DNA from: Lysinibacillus fusiformis
GTDB lineage: Bacteria > Bacillota > Bacilli > Bacillales_A > Planococcaceae
DNA length: 64,000 nucleotides
Reading direction: 5' to 3'
Assembly (NCBI GenBank): GCA_030027265.1
Contig: JASENG010000016.1
Location: 1 to 64,000, forward strand
Under the pieces are notes generated by a model. The model worked only from the letters and a program-made list of their open reading frames with translations. It searched no databases and had not been told where the DNA came from. This document shows, piece by piece, positions 29,706-39,024 of the stretch (positions are counted from its first letter, which is position 1; every line of letters starts with the position of its first letter). A program made the position numbers and the translations under genes.

Positions 29706-29946
29706 ACCTTTTCACACTCCTTATTTCAGACGGCTACTATTGGTAATAATACAGTAAATTAGATTATTATGGCAATAATTTTTATGGATAAAGAATAAAA
29801 GCCATCCATTAGTGGCTAAGGCATAGCAAATTACTTTATTCAATCTATTGAATAATAGAATTGAAATTTTCCAAGCCAAACTTCTTCGGATCAAAATTCC
29901 GACAAATCAACTTTTCTTAAGTTATAATTGTAGCGAGGTGATAGAA

Positions 29947-30366
29947 ATGTTTGTTAGTGAAAAACAAATTGAAATTCGATATGCGGAGACAGATCAGATG
30001 GGTGTGGTGTACCATGCAAATTATTTGGTTTGGATGGAGATTGGCCGTACACAATTAGTGAAGGATGCTGGATTTAACTACGCGGGACTTGAAGAACTCG
30101 GGTATATATCACCGGTATTAGATCTATCGATTCAATATAAAAAGGCAATGCGTTATGGACAAGTTGCCACTGTGAAAACTTGGGTAGAGTCCCATTCGAA
30201 ATTGAAAACGGTTTATGGCTATGAAATTTTACATGAAGATGGTTCGATTGCAGCGACAGCGACTTCATTACATACATTGGTTAAAAAAGAAAGCTTCCGT
30301 CCAGTTCCATTAAGCAAAATCGATCCAGATTGGGATGCGAAATATTTAGACATAGCCCACAATTAA
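29947..30366 (+). CDS. acyl-CoA thioesterase, YbgC/FadM type (4HBT)
   Basis: This 139-residue hot-dog-fold protein has the 4HBT signature RYAETDQMGVVYHANYLVWMEIGRTQLV with the catalytic aspartate and the YHxNY motif. It probably hydrolyses short- or medium-chain acyl-CoA thioesters. ATG 29947 follows GCGAGGTGATAG and gives the family start MFVSEKQIEIRYAETDQ. A longer in-frame ORF from 29848 has no binding site and is discarded. TATAAT at 29923-29928 is a likely -10 box only about 19 bases upstream, so the 5' leader would be short. Confidence 0.87.
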   Translation: MFVSEKQIEIRYAETDQMGVVYHANYLVWMEIGRTQLVKDAGFNYAGLEELGYISPVLDLSIQYKKAMRYGQVATVKTWVESHSKLKTVYGYEILHEDGSIAATATSLHTLVKKESFRPVPLSKIDPDWDAKYLDIAHN

Positions 30367-30383
30367 AATTTAGATTCTATTGT

Positions 30384-30414
30384 AGACTGGCATATATCGC
30401 TGGTCTTTTTTTAT
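30384..30414 (+). terminator. terminator of the thioesterase gene
   Basis: AGACTGGC (30384-30391) can pair with GCTGGTCT (30399-30406) using G-T pairs, followed by a run of T residues. Confidence 0.7.
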
Positions 30415-30583
30415 TTAATTGAAAACTGCCCTGATGATGAAAGCATTAAGATTACAGGCACTTAAAGCAATTTCGCAGTTTTAGCAACTTTCAAACTATT
30501 ATTGTCAAGCTACCAAGTAGGAAGGAATCTTGATATAATTAAGTTTATCCGTAAAATTTGAAACGAAAGGGAGGGGTGTGGCC

Positions 30584-33500
30584 ATGGTGCAAAAAATGGA
30601 AACGATTAAGACGGTTAAATGCTTTATTGTCTTAACGAATACGGCGAGGGAAGCCATTAAACAACACTTTCAGGATGAGCACTCCTTCTTCAAACTACAA
30701 AATCCCTTCGAAGTGTATATTGAAAAACAATCGGTCGAGCAAACACAGCTTGCGTTAACAATCTATTTCGATAATCAGCGAAATGAGAAATTGAAAAAGA
30801 AATTTGACGAACGCGTGGTTATCATGGATTGTGCCTTCGATTTAAAAAATGGGCTGGTTGCTAAAAGCTTCCGAACACGTGGGAAAAATACACCGGTTGC
30901 AACGAATCGCCGACAAAGAATGCGTATTCGTTTTGTTCCGTCGCGCATAAATGGCCATACATATCCAAAAGAATTTATTTCGACCTTGGCGGAATTGCCG
31001 ATTGCCCAAGAGCGTTTTGATTTTATCAATAAACGTATTTCGAGCTGGGAAGGCTATTTAAAGGTTCAATATAAAAATGCTTCCATTGACGATATCGATG
31101 CCACTTTTAGTTCCATTGAATATAGCTCCGACTATTCGAAGGTTTCTTTACGCTGCAACGGTATTGAAGATAAGGAATGGAAACAGTTAAAGGGTTTAAG
31201 TGCTTATGTCAAAGGATTTCAACGAGAAATTGGGGAAGTTGTAAAAGCCAATAAGCAGGACCGAACAGTTGAAATCGAGCTCAATTCCAAAGTTGCAAAT
31301 CTTGCACGCAGGAACGAATTTGATTTTGCTTCTGAATATATTACATTTAGTAATGCGTCAACAAAATCCCAATTAAATCGGCTTTTAAAGGGCTTCGAAC
31401 GCCTGAAAGAAGGTCTGGCTGCCAATCCTAATCTTGAAAATATTCTATTTGAGGATGCTCCAAAAATAATCAGTGAACGAAAAAATGATGTGGAGCTCGA
31501 ATTTCATAATAATTTAAATGAATATCAAAGGGCGGCAGTTGCTGGAGCGGTTTCAGCCGAAGATTTATATGTCATACAAGGTCCACCGGGGACAGGGAAA
31601 ACAACGGTTATTTCCGAAATTTGCTACCAAAACGCTAAAGCTGGATTAAAAACATTGATTGCTTCTCAGTCAAACTTAGCGGTGGACAATGCATTAAGCC
31701 GGCTTTTATCCAATAAGGATATCCGAATTCTTCGATATGGACGTACCGAAAGTATCGAAGAAGAAGGTAAGAAGTTCATAGAAGAAAATGTCTCTGAGTA
31801 CTGGAAGAAGCAAACCTATGAAGCCATTACGAAAGAAATAGCGGGGCACAAGTCAAAGGAGCAGCAGCTAAAGGAAGAGATAGCGAGCTGCCAAAACAAG
31901 ATCTCTGCTTTATGCGAAAAAGAAACCAGCTTGCTTGCAGATATCGATAAAAAGGAAGCAGCTGAGGAAAAATTAGCAACAATAACGGAAGAAATAACCC
32001 AGCTAAAAAAGCAAATTGGCCCACTTAAAAAAGAACGTGAAAAAACAGAGCAAACATTAGAGAAACTTACAGAATCGCGCAATAAAATTACAGCACGGCT
32101 AAATGAAATTACGGAAGCATTGGAGAAAATCGGCTCAGCAGACTCTATTGACGAAGAAATCCATAAAGCAAAAAACAATATCCAGAAAAGCAAACGAATG
32201 CTGGAATATACTCAGGTGAAATCCGAACTTGAAAAAATTGAATCCCAGTTAGAAGTGGTACGAAAACAAAGTAAAGGCTTTGAGGACCGTACGAGCATGA
32301 TGGATTCAACCATTAAGGAAGTTCAAGCCTTTAAAAAGATTTATGAAGTTGAATCGTTCATAGAAAATAATCGAATTCGGCGAGGCTATGTACTAAGTCG
32401 CCTTTTTGATGACATGGAAAAACTGCAAGAACAATTGACGGGCTTCAGATCCTTGAAAGAAATAACAAATCGTTTAGATAAAGCGATTGAATATAGTAAT
32501 TCAACCCTTGGCATTCAAGTTCCAGCTCCCGACTTACCTTCAACTCACCACTACTCTTTACAGGAAATTGATGAGTTTTTAACGAAGCTAAGCCGAGCTT
32601 TTGCTCAAAAAAAGATCAATAAAGATAATGGGGTACGTTCCATACAAGGTCTTTACTTAAGAAAGATGGTGTTGAATCAATACTCTCAGCGCTACATAAC
32701 TTTAGTTGATGAATCACGATTAGTCTTTAATAAACTCAAAGAAGAAATTATCGATCAAATGATGCAGCAGGACGGTATCGACCAATCTTCTATCCAGTCG
32801 ATTAAAACGAAAGAAGCAAATTTAATAGGCAGGCAAGCTCATTATCAATCACAGCTGCAATCATTCGACTTTACAATGCAAGAAGTGGAGTCAATACCTT
32901 CTGCAACAGAAATTCACACAGTATGTGAGGTCTTGGAAAAAGAAATCGTTGAATTAGAGCAAAATAGAGAAAAAATTAAGGGCCTAAAAGCGCAAGCTTC
33001 GAAAAAACGAGAAGAGCTTGAAAGTGTGCAGGAACAAATTGCAAACGGGGAGTCCGTTCTAAAAGAATTCATTGCACAGCTTAAGGAATTGAATGCAAAA
33101 GGGATTCAGCTTGAAAAAGAAAGTGAAGAACTAGAACAAATCACTAAGCAAAATCCTGAACTTGAGCTAGAAAAAACGAAAGAAAAAATTGCAATAAAAG
33201 GACAGGAAATCGAAAAACTGCAAAAGAAAATCGACATGCTTCCAATCGCTCAAAATATGCAGCTTCAATGGAAGGAGCTGCTTGAACAGGCAACAGAGCA
33301 TGACCTGGACGAAATTCGCAAGCTTTATGTCAAACATGCAAATGTTATTGGAACAACCTGTGTTGCCTCTGCCAATAAAGAGTTTATGGAAAACTACCCA
33401 ATTTTCGATGTGGTGATTATTGACGAGGTTTCAAAAGCGACACCTCCAGAGCTCTTGCTTCCAATGTTAAAAGGGAAGAAGGTTGTTCTTGTAGGAGACC

Positions 33501-34372
33501 ATCACCAGCTTCCGCCATTAATTGGAGATGATACGTTTGAAGAGACACTGGAAACTGTCATCAAAGAAAGCGACACCTTTGAAGAAAAACGTGAATTAGA
33601 GAAGCTTCTTGAAGAATCTCTGTTCGAACGCCTATATAAAAACCTGCCAGCGTCTAATAAGAAAATGCTGGCGATTCAATACCGTATGCATGAAAAAATT
33701 ATGAAAACTATTTCTCCATTCTATGAATACGGGGATGATTCGCTTCAATGCGGTCTGCCAGATTCTGATGCATTACGTGATCACAAGCTGGAAAGTCCTT
33801 TCGTGAAGAGAAATGAACATCTCCTATGGGTAAATGTCCCGAACAAGCAGGAGTTCTTTGAAGAACGAATGAAGGGCGGTTCAAGTTTACTCAATGAATC
33901 GGAAATCAATATCATCCGGAAGATGCTGCTTGATTTAAATGAAGCTACAGCAAAAGCAAAGGCTGAGGGATTAATTCCGAAATCGGAATTGAAGTCAGTC
34001 GGTGTTATTAGTTTCTATGCGGCTCAAGTAAAACGAATTAACCGACTCATTGAGCAAGAGATTAGTCTGCCGCATCTCCACATTCGAACTGGCTCTGTCG
34101 ACAAATTCCAGGGAATGGAGATGGATGTGATTTTAGTGAGTATGGTGCGAAATAATGACAATAAACACGGTGATATCGGATTTGCCAAAGATTATCGTCG
34201 TCTAAATGTTGCCTTATCCCGTGCGAGAGAATTGCTTGTATTGATCGGAAGTACTGAAATGTTTGTCAACCGACCGAAAAAAGAAGAAACGCGCAAAATG
34301 TATAAAACGCTTTTAAATACCGTGAAGTCACAAAATGGCTATAGAGATACGATTGAAAGCTTCATTTCTTAA
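30584..34372 (+). CDS. large SF1 (UPF1-like) helicase with internal coiled coils
   Basis: This 1262-residue protein carries a superfamily 1 helicase core split by a ~550-residue insertion. The motifs are Walker A GPPGTGKT (333-340), DEVSKA (motif II, 947-952), GDHHQLPP (motif III, 971-978), QYRMHE (motif IV region, about 1032), DKFQGMEMDVILVS (motif V, about 1173) and ALSRAREL (motif VI, about 1210). The middle (about 395-900) is Glu/Lys-rich and strongly coiled-coil, in two stretches. The N-terminal ~300 residues are an unassigned domain. It resembles the DNA2/NAM7/UPF1 branch, so translocation on DNA or RNA is likely; the pathway is unknown. The start at ATG 30584 follows AAGGGAGGGG; GTG 30578 is too close to that site. 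An extended -10 (TGATATAAT) lies at 30531-30539. A winged-helix gene follows after 15 bases. Confidence 0.85.
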   Translation: MVQKMETIKTVKCFIVLTNTAREAIKQHFQDEHSFFKLQNPFEVYIEKQSVEQTQLALTIYFDNQRNEKLKKKFDERVVIMDCAFDLKNGLVAKSFRTRGKNTPVATNRRQRMRIRFVPSRINGHTYPKEFISTLAELPIAQERFDFINKRISSWEGYLKVQYKNASIDDIDATFSSIEYSSDYSKVSLRCNGIEDKEWKQLKGLSAYVKGFQREIGEVVKANKQDRTVEIELNSKVANLARRNEFDFASEYITFSNASTKSQLNRLLKGFERLKEGLAANPNLENILFEDAPKIISERKNDVELEFHNNLNEYQRAAVAGAVSAEDLYVIQGPPGTGKTTVISEICYQNAKAGLKTLIASQSNLAVDNALSRLLSNKDIRILRYGRTESIEEEGKKFIEENVSEYWKKQTYEAITKEIAGHKSKEQQLKEEIASCQNKISALCEKETSLLADIDKKEAAEEKLATITEEITQLKKQIGPLKKEREKTEQTLEKLTESRNKITARLNEITEALEKIGSADSIDEEIHKAKNNIQKSKRMLEYTQVKSELEKIESQLEVVRKQSKGFEDRTSMMDSTIKEVQAFKKIYEVESFIENNRIRRGYVLSRLFDDMEKLQEQLTGFRSLKEITNRLDKAIEYSNSTLGIQVPAPDLPSTHHYSLQEIDEFLTKLSRAFAQKKINKDNGVRSIQGLYLRKMVLNQYSQRYITLVDESRLVFNKLKEEIIDQMMQQDGIDQSSIQSIKTKEANLIGRQAHYQSQLQSFDFTMQEVESIPSATEIHTVCEVLEKEIVELEQNREKIKGLKAQASKKREELESVQEQIANGESVLKEFIAQLKELNAKGIQLEKESEELEQITKQNPELELEKTKEKIAIKGQEIEKLQKKIDMLPIAQNMQLQWKELLEQATEHDLDEIRKLYVKHANVIGTTCVASANKEFMENYPIFDVVIIDEVSKATPPELLLPMLKGKKVVLVGDHHQLPPLIGDDTFEETLETVIKESDTFEEKRELEKLLEESLFERLYKNLPASNKKMLAIQYRMHEKIMKTISPFYEYGDDSLQCGLPDSDALRDHKLESPFVKRNEHLLWVNVPNKQEFFEERMKGGSSLLNESEINIIRKMLLDLNEATAKAKAEGLIPKSELKSVGVISFYAAQVKRINRLIEQEISLPHLHIRTGSVDKFQGMEMDVILVSMVRNNDNKHGDIGFAKDYRRLNVALSRARELLVLIGSTEMFVNRPKKEETRKMYKTLLNTVKSQNGYRDTIESFIS

Positions 34373-34387
34373 ACTTAAGGAGGATTC

Positions 34388-35155
34388 ATGGAACTACATT
34401 CCTTACAGCAGTCACTTGGTGATGAGCTAACTAAAAAGTCCAAAGTTTCTATATTGGAAGCGAATGCCTGGTGTGTTCCAATTCACACTTTAAATGTCAC
34501 GTATAAGCCGGTTATTCGAACGAAAATGGATATTTTAATGAAAATGCTTTTTCTTTCATTGAAGGAACCAAAGTTTGAGAGCGCCGAGCAAATAAGTGAA
34601 ATACTGCTTGTTGAGCAGCTTTTTGTGGAAGATTTATTATCCAAAATGCAAAAGACGGGGCTTATTACAAAAGTGGAATCGTTCTTTCAGCTAACTGAAA
34701 AAGGGCAAAAGCAGTTCGCAAGCGGGATTTTTGAAGAAGAGCAGGAAGCAGCTGTTACAGAAGTTCTATACAGTCCTACCCATAGAAATTTTTTAGATGG
34801 AGATATAGAGGAAGTACTCGAATTTGAAGATTTTCCAGAGCAAATCTTCCGCTATCAAGTTCAAGAAAATGCATTAAAAATTGAAGATCATGCAGTAATC
34901 GAGGAAATCAAATCCAAAAATGATGAAGGAGACGAGGAAGGTCAGGAGAAGCTCTTTATCACATCCATTGATTCTGTCGAGGACGTGCAAGTCAATGATG
35001 TACCTTGCATCGAATTCCTGCTTTATGATGAAGAAAAGGATTTATTCATCTCTCGCGTTTGGAATACATTAATCAACAAATGGGATGATCAATTGGAACA
35101 GCTCATTCAAGAACAGGAAAAATTAACTTGGAGAGAAAAATTCCCTCAGAACTAA
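34388..35155 (+). CDS. winged-helix-like partner of the helicase, unrecognised
   Basis: This 255-residue acidic protein has an N-terminal region (about 15-115) that looks like a winged-helix domain: MKMLFLSLKEPKFESAEQISEILLVEQLFVEDLLSKMQKTGLITKVESFFQLTEKGQKQF. A Glu/Asp-rich C-terminal half follows, with beta-type segments. I do not recognise the family as a whole. AAGGAGG lies seven bases before the ATG and only 15 bases separate it from the helicase stop, so the two form an operon. A role as DNA-binding or regulatory subunit for the helicase is inference. Confidence 0.6.
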   Translation: MELHSLQQSLGDELTKKSKVSILEANAWCVPIHTLNVTYKPVIRTKMDILMKMLFLSLKEPKFESAEQISEILLVEQLFVEDLLSKMQKTGLITKVESFFQLTEKGQKQFASGIFEEEQEAAVTEVLYSPTHRNFLDGDIEEVLEFEDFPEQIFRYQVQENALKIEDHAVIEEIKSKNDEGDEEGQEKLFITSIDSVEDVQVNDVPCIEFLLYDEEKDLFISRVWNTLINKWDDQLEQLIQEQEKLTWREKFPQN

Positions 35156-35253
35156 ACATCCCGATTTGTTTGGATTCCTTTATTAAATTTATTGAAATCT
35201 CGAATATTGCAAATATTTATTGTTCGTGTTATTATTATTTTAATTTCATCTAT

Positions 35254-35415
35254 CTTATCAAGAGAAGCAGAGGGATATGGCCCGATGAAGCTTCAGCAAC
35301 CTCTAACATCGTTAGAAAGGTGCTAATTCCAGCAAGACAATTTTGTCTTGGGAGATAAGAGTGTGCGTATATCTAATACCCTCTCATTCTCACGCTGGAA
35401 TGGGAGGGTTTTTTA
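35254..35415 (+). promoter_or_regulatory. SAM-I riboswitch (S box) with terminator
   Basis: The aptamer is recognisable from CTTATCAAGAGAAGCAGAGG at 35254 through GATGAAGCTTCAGCAACCTC and AAGGTGCTAATTCCAGCAAG to GGGAGATAAGAG ending near 35361. The expression platform ends in a terminator with perfect arms ACCCTCTCATTC (35378-35389) and GAATGGGAGGGT (35398-35409) plus T residues. SAM binding should terminate transcription before metA. Confidence 0.96.
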
Positions 35416-35464
35416 TTGCCCGATTTAGGATGAACTTGGCATGTTAAGAAATGGGGGAACAAGA

Positions 35465-36403
35465 ATGCCTATCAATATACCTAAGAATTTACCTGCTGGA
35501 GAAATCTTGCGCAAAGAGAAAATTTTCGTTATGGAAGAAGACCGCGCTAGCACGCAACAGATTCGACCTTTAAACATTTTAGTCTGCAACCTAATGCCGG
35601 AAAAAGAGAAAACGGAATTGCAGCTATTACGTTTACTGGGGAATACACCTTTACAAACGAATGTGACTTTCTTAAATACTGCTACATATTCTTCAAGAAA
35701 TGTTTCAAAGTCACATTTAGATTCTTTCTACAAAACCTTTCATGAAATTAAGCACCGCCGTTTCGATGGAATGATTATTACAGGGGCTCCTGTGGAACGG
35801 ATGGAATTTGAAGATGTAAGCTATTGGGAAGAAATTAGTGAAATCATGGATTGGGCCCAGGTGAATGTTACTTCCTGTATGTATATTTGTTGGGGAGCAC
35901 AAGCTGCCCTTTATAAACATTTCAATATCGGAAAATTTGAGTTGCCCAAAAAATGCTCAGGGATATATTCACATGTGATTACTGACTTAACTGTGGACTT
36001 AGTGCGCGGTTTTAGCGATGAATATGTCGCGCCGCATTCACGACATACATCGGTTTCTTTAGAAGAAGTCCGAAATCATCCCGATTTGCATCTACTTAGC
36101 TATTCTGAAGAAGCGGGACCGTTTATTGTCCAATCAAAAGACACAAAGCATATTATGATTACAGGTCATTTAGAATATGATGCAACTACATTGGCAGATG
36201 AGTATTTACGAGATGTTGAAAAGGGAGAACCTGTCGAAATCCCGGTGAATTACTTCCCGGAAAACGATCCGACGAACACACCGAAAAACACTTGGCGTGC
36301 ACATTCCTACCTCTTGTTCTACAATTGGCTAAACTATTACGTATACCAAGAAACACCATTCGACTGGCACTATGTCGAAGATACAATCGAGTTTCATATT
36401 TAA
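35465..36403 (+). CDS. metA: homoserine O-acyltransferase (MetA family)
   Basis: MetA activates homoserine with an acyl-CoA (acetyl-CoA in most Bacillales enzymes, despite the older succinyltransferase name) in methionine synthesis. The 312-residue protein has [32 protein letters not shown], the catalytic cysteine in [18 protein letters not shown] and the later His/Glu region ([19 protein letters not shown]). The start at ATG 35465 ([12 protein letters not shown]) follows GGGGGAAC and fits the family; the ATG at 35441 lacks a site. It sits alone under a SAM-I riboswitch, with a terminator after it. Confidence 0.93.
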   Translation: MPINIPKNLPAGEILRKEKIFVMEEDRASTQQIRPLNILVCNLMPEKEKTELQLLRLLGNTPLQTNVTFLNTATYSSRNVSKSHLDSFYKTFHEIKHRRFDGMIITGAPVERMEFEDVSYWEEISEIMDWAQVNVTSCMYICWGAQAALYKHFNIGKFELPKKCSGIYSHVITDLTVDLVRGFSDEYVAPHSRHTSVSLEEVRNHPDLHLLSYSEEAGPFIVQSKDTKHIMITGHLEYDATTLADEYLRDVEKGEPVEIPVNYFPENDPTNTPKNTWRAHSYLLFYNWLNYYVYQETPFDWHYVEDTIEFHI

Positions 36404-36408
36404 TAACA

Positions 36409-36440
36409 AAAACAGCATCGGATTTTTGATGCTGTTTTAA
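36409..36440 (+). terminator. terminator of metA
   Basis: AAAACAGCATC (36409-36419) and GATGCTGTTTT (36428-36438) are perfect arms with an eight-base loop ending in T residues. Confidence 0.85.
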
Positions 36441-36604
36441 AATTCATCTAAAAAATATCAAAATGCGAGTTTTCATTGAATTTTTGAAAATTCTAGCCAG
36501 TTTTGGGCTAATCCCGCTAAAACTTCGATGATTCCATTTTGTTTTTTTAGTAATGAATAAGGTTTGTATTTAAAGAAAAAATACTATTGGAAGGAGGGTT
36601 TAAA

Positions 36605-37465
36605 TTGACTGAAGAAATGAACTATGGTGAGGATTATAAATATATTCCTGTTACATCTATTATGAGCGGTAAAGGGCAGGAAGTAAGACCGGATATATAT
36701 GCTTTTATGGTTCAAGTAGTAAATCTTTGTATGGTTGGTGAACCAAACAGCTCTACAGGGTGGACACTAATCGATGCAGGAATGCCAAAATCTGCCGATG
36801 CGATTATTAAAGAAGCTGAAAATCGTTTCGGCGTGAATGCTCGTCCAAACGGTATAGTCTTAACCCATGGGCATTTTGATCATGTGGGAGCAATTATTGA
36901 ATTGATCGAGCACTGGAATGTACCGGTTTATGCTCATGAATTAGAGATTCCATATTTAACAGGAGTAAAGAGCTATCCTGATGCTGACCCCACTGTGGAA
37001 GGTGGGATTGTTGCCAGAATGTCTCCTTATTTTCCAAATGAACCTATCAACTTGGGAGATCATGTGAAGCCATTGACTAGTGATGGAAGCGTTCCTGTAT
37101 TACAAGATTGGAACTGGATACATACACCAGGGCATTCTCCTGGACATGTTTCCTTTTTTAGAGAATCGGATGGAGCTTTAATTGCTGGAGATGCCTTTGT
37201 TACGGTAAAACAAGAGTCGCTTTTTAAAGTACTCGTGCAAAATCAAGAAATCAGTGGGCCGCCAAGGTATTTTACAACAGATTGGAAGCAAGCCTGGCAC
37301 TCCGTCAAAAAGTTAAAGGATCTAAGGCCATCCGTTGCTATTACTGGTCATGGATTACCAATGCAGGATGAAGCCTTAACAGAAAATCTGACTAAATTGG
37401 TGAATGAGTTTGATGAAATCGCCATCCCCAAACATGGCAGATATGTAGACGGACTAGAGAACTAA
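36605..37465 (+). CDS. metallo-beta-lactamase fold hydrolase
   Basis: This 286-residue protein has the zinc-binding motif HGHFDHVG (His 88, 90, Asp 92, His 93), then HTPGHSPGHVSFFRE, LIAGDAF and a late ITGHGLPM. It belongs to the broad MBL hydrolase family (glyoxalase II, lactonase and thioesterase-like); the substrate cannot be told. TTG 36605 is chosen because AAGGAGGG (36591-36598) sits six bases before it; a TTG at 36587 overlaps that site. It is monocistronic, with a 180-base gap after metA. Confidence 0.82.
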   Translation: MTEEMNYGEDYKYIPVTSIMSGKGQEVRPDIYAFMVQVVNLCMVGEPNSSTGWTLIDAGMPKSADAIIKEAENRFGVNARPNGIVLTHGHFDHVGAIIELIEHWNVPVYAHELEIPYLTGVKSYPDADPTVEGGIVARMSPYFPNEPINLGDHVKPLTSDGSVPVLQDWNWIHTPGHSPGHVSFFRESDGALIAGDAFVTVKQESLFKVLVQNQEISGPPRYFTTDWKQAWHSVKKLKDLRPSVAITGHGLPMQDEALTENLTKLVNEFDEIAIPKHGRYVDGLEN

Positions 37466-37476
37466 AAGTAATCGTC

Positions 37477-37508
37477 AAGACGAGATCATTAAGATTTCGT
37501 CTTTTTTA
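37477..37508 (+). terminator. terminator of the MBL hydrolase gene
   Basis: AAGACGA (37477-37483) and TCGTCTT (37497-37503), with an inner GATC/GATT pairing, are followed by T residues. Confidence 0.75.
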
Positions 37509-37634
37509 GGTTGTTTTATGTAGTCGGACAAAAGGATAAACAAGTATAATAGCAAGGTCTTTTAAGGTTTAAACATTATTGCCACTATATTTATACTTTT
37601 GAATTTAATTACCCTCAAAAAATACCGCAAAATC

Positions 37635-37667
37635 TAAAAAGGGAGCTTTTCCATAGTGAAAAGCTCT
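37635..37667 (-). terminator. terminator of the AraC-type regulator gene
   Basis: On the minus strand GAGCTTTTC and GAAAAGCTC arms (37658-37666 and 37643-37651) form a hairpin followed by CC and T residues (37635-37641). Confidence 0.75.
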
Positions 37668-37675
37668 TGAATTGC

Positions 37676-38545
37676 TTATTCGAAAGATAAATTAATGGGT
37701 TCTTCCGGTAATAGTTCTTGGTCAATGTTATTTGTCGTTGGCGTCTTCTCATCTACAACGGTAAACAGGAAATTATCTGCCCATACTTTACCTTTTCCTA
37801 TTAATAATACGCCAAAATGAATGGAAGCAGCTTCTTCTGGCACATCTAAAACAATTGTATAATGATTCCAATCGGTTGTCCCGGAAATGGAACGGTTGTG
37901 CATATTATCAAAGGCAAGTGTATCGCCAGAAGAAGAGTCGATTCTCATCCATGCACCCGCCTTTGCCGCCTCGTCTGTCTTTAAAAAGCATGATAATTTT
38001 AGTCTTTTCCCGCAATATTGCTTCGCTTGAAATCCTTGCATCATTGTTGCAAATTGTTGCTCATTCACTTTTTTAACCGAATATAATACCCCTGATTTAG
38101 AGCCGGTGTGAAAGATTTCGGAATCAACATGCATTTCATAATTCTCGGGATTGCTCCCAGTTAATGTCCAACCTTTGATATCTTCGTTTGTAACCATTTG
38201 CTTTTCCTCCTTTTTCATTTGTATTGCTCTCATCATTTTCCGATATTGACCTGGCGGGATTGCATAAACTTCTTTAAATGCACGGGAGAAGGCTTCCTGG
38301 GACTGAAAGTGTAAGGAAATAGCTATTTCAAGTATCGGTTCGTTCGTTTGAATAAGTAGTATGGCGGCTTTTGCTAAACGTCTAAGTCGTACATATTCCC
38401 CAATAGTTAAACCGGTTTCTTTTTTAAAAACCCTCAATAAATGGTACTTCGAATACCCCACAGCCTTAGGGAGAGCATGTAAATTATCCAATAGATGGTT
38501 TTCGATAAATGAAATTGCTTGCTGAGTTAAATGGCTATAGTTCAT
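37676..38545 (-). CDS. AraC-family regulator with C-terminal sugar-binding-like domain
   Basis: This 289-residue protein has its AraC-type double helix-turn-helix at the N-terminus (about 5-108; AVGYSKYHLLRVFKKETGLTIGEYVRLRRLAKAA and EIAISLHFQSQEAFSRAFKEVYAIPPGQYRK). A C-terminal ~165-residue region rich in beta strands follows (GWTLTGSNPENYEMHVDSE..., WNHYTIVLDVPEEAASIHFGVLLIGKGKVWADNFLF), resembling carbohydrate-binding jelly rolls. Effector and targets are unknown. GAGGTGA precedes the ATG. It is divergent from the PadR gene. Confidence 0.82.
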   Translation of the reverse strand: MNYSHLTQQAISFIENHLLDNLHALPKAVGYSKYHLLRVFKKETGLTIGEYVRLRRLAKAAILLIQTNEPILEIAISLHFQSQEAFSRAFKEVYAIPPGQYRKMMRAIQMKKEEKQMVTNEDIKGWTLTGSNPENYEMHVDSEIFHTGSKSGVLYSVKKVNEQQFATMMQGFQAKQYCGKRLKLSCFLKTDEAAKAGAWMRIDSSSGDTLAFDNMHNRSISGTTDWNHYTIVLDVPEEAASIHFGVLLIGKGKVWADNFLFTVVDEKTPTTNNIDQELLPEEPINLSFE

Positions 38546-38635
38546 TTATTTCACCTCACTTCACTTCTGTTTTAACTATAACCGATTCGATTTGCGCATA
38601 TTTGATTTAAATTGCTAATTCTTCCAAAAATATAA

Positions 38636-38692
38636 TTGTTAAATGTATCATTAAGTGATATATTATAAATAGATATATCGTAAAGTGATATA
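38636..38692 (+). promoter_or_regulatory. PadR operon promoter with two TATC/GATA operators
   Basis: Promoter: TTGTTA (38636-38641), 17 bases, TATATT (38659-38664). Two related inverted repeats are present: TATC-N7-GATA at 38646-38660, inside the spacer, and TATATC-N7-GATATA at 38674-38692, just downstream. Their centres are 30 bases apart (about three helical turns). Both contain TAAGT/AAAGT between the arms. The layout suggests autorepression by the PadR protein. Confidence 0.6.
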
Positions 38693-38708
38693 GTAGGTGG
38701 TGAATTAT

Positions 38709-39023
38709 TTGAAATCGTTGGAACAACTAACAGATTCGGTTTTTTATATCATGGCTGCATTAACCAAACCAAGTCATGGATATGCCATAATGAACCTAAT
38801 CGAGGAAACGACAAAAGGGGATGTTGTAATTGGTCCGGCGTCTCTATATACCATAATTAAAAAATTATTAAAGGAAGAATTAATCATTTTACATGATGCT
38901 TCAGACTCGAGAAGGAAAGTATATGTGCTTACCGACAAGGGCAGAGAAGTGTTAACCGAAGATATTAAACGGAGAAAAGTAATGATTGAGCTTGCCGAAA
39001 AAGGTCTGATGGAGGAGAGTTAA
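38709..39023 (+). CDS. PadR-family transcriptional regulator
   Basis: This 104-residue protein shows the short PadR domain: a winged helix with KPSHGYAIMNLIEETTKGDVVIGPASLYTIIKKLLKEELI and the wing SRRKVYVLTDKGREVL. TTG 38709 is preferred because AGGTGGTGA lies six bases before it; two GTG codons at 38697 and 38700 are part of that site. It overlaps no gene but is one base from the next, a DUF2812 membrane protein, a common pairing in Firmicutes in which PadR controls the membrane protein. Confidence 0.85.
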   Translation: MKSLEQLTDSVFYIMAALTKPSHGYAIMNLIEETTKGDVVIGPASLYTIIKKLLKEELIILHDASDSRRKVYVLTDKGREVLTEDIKRRKVMIELAEKGLMEES

Positions 39024-39024
39024 T

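Noticed and set aside
30584-35155. assignment of the helicase pair to a named defence system
   Set aside because: No nuclease, methyltransferase or other defence gene is adjacent, and the pair does not match a system I can name.
35128-35358. 76-residue ORF overlapping the end of the winged-helix gene
   Set aside because: Its 3' half is the SAM-I aptamer, so it is a chance frame.
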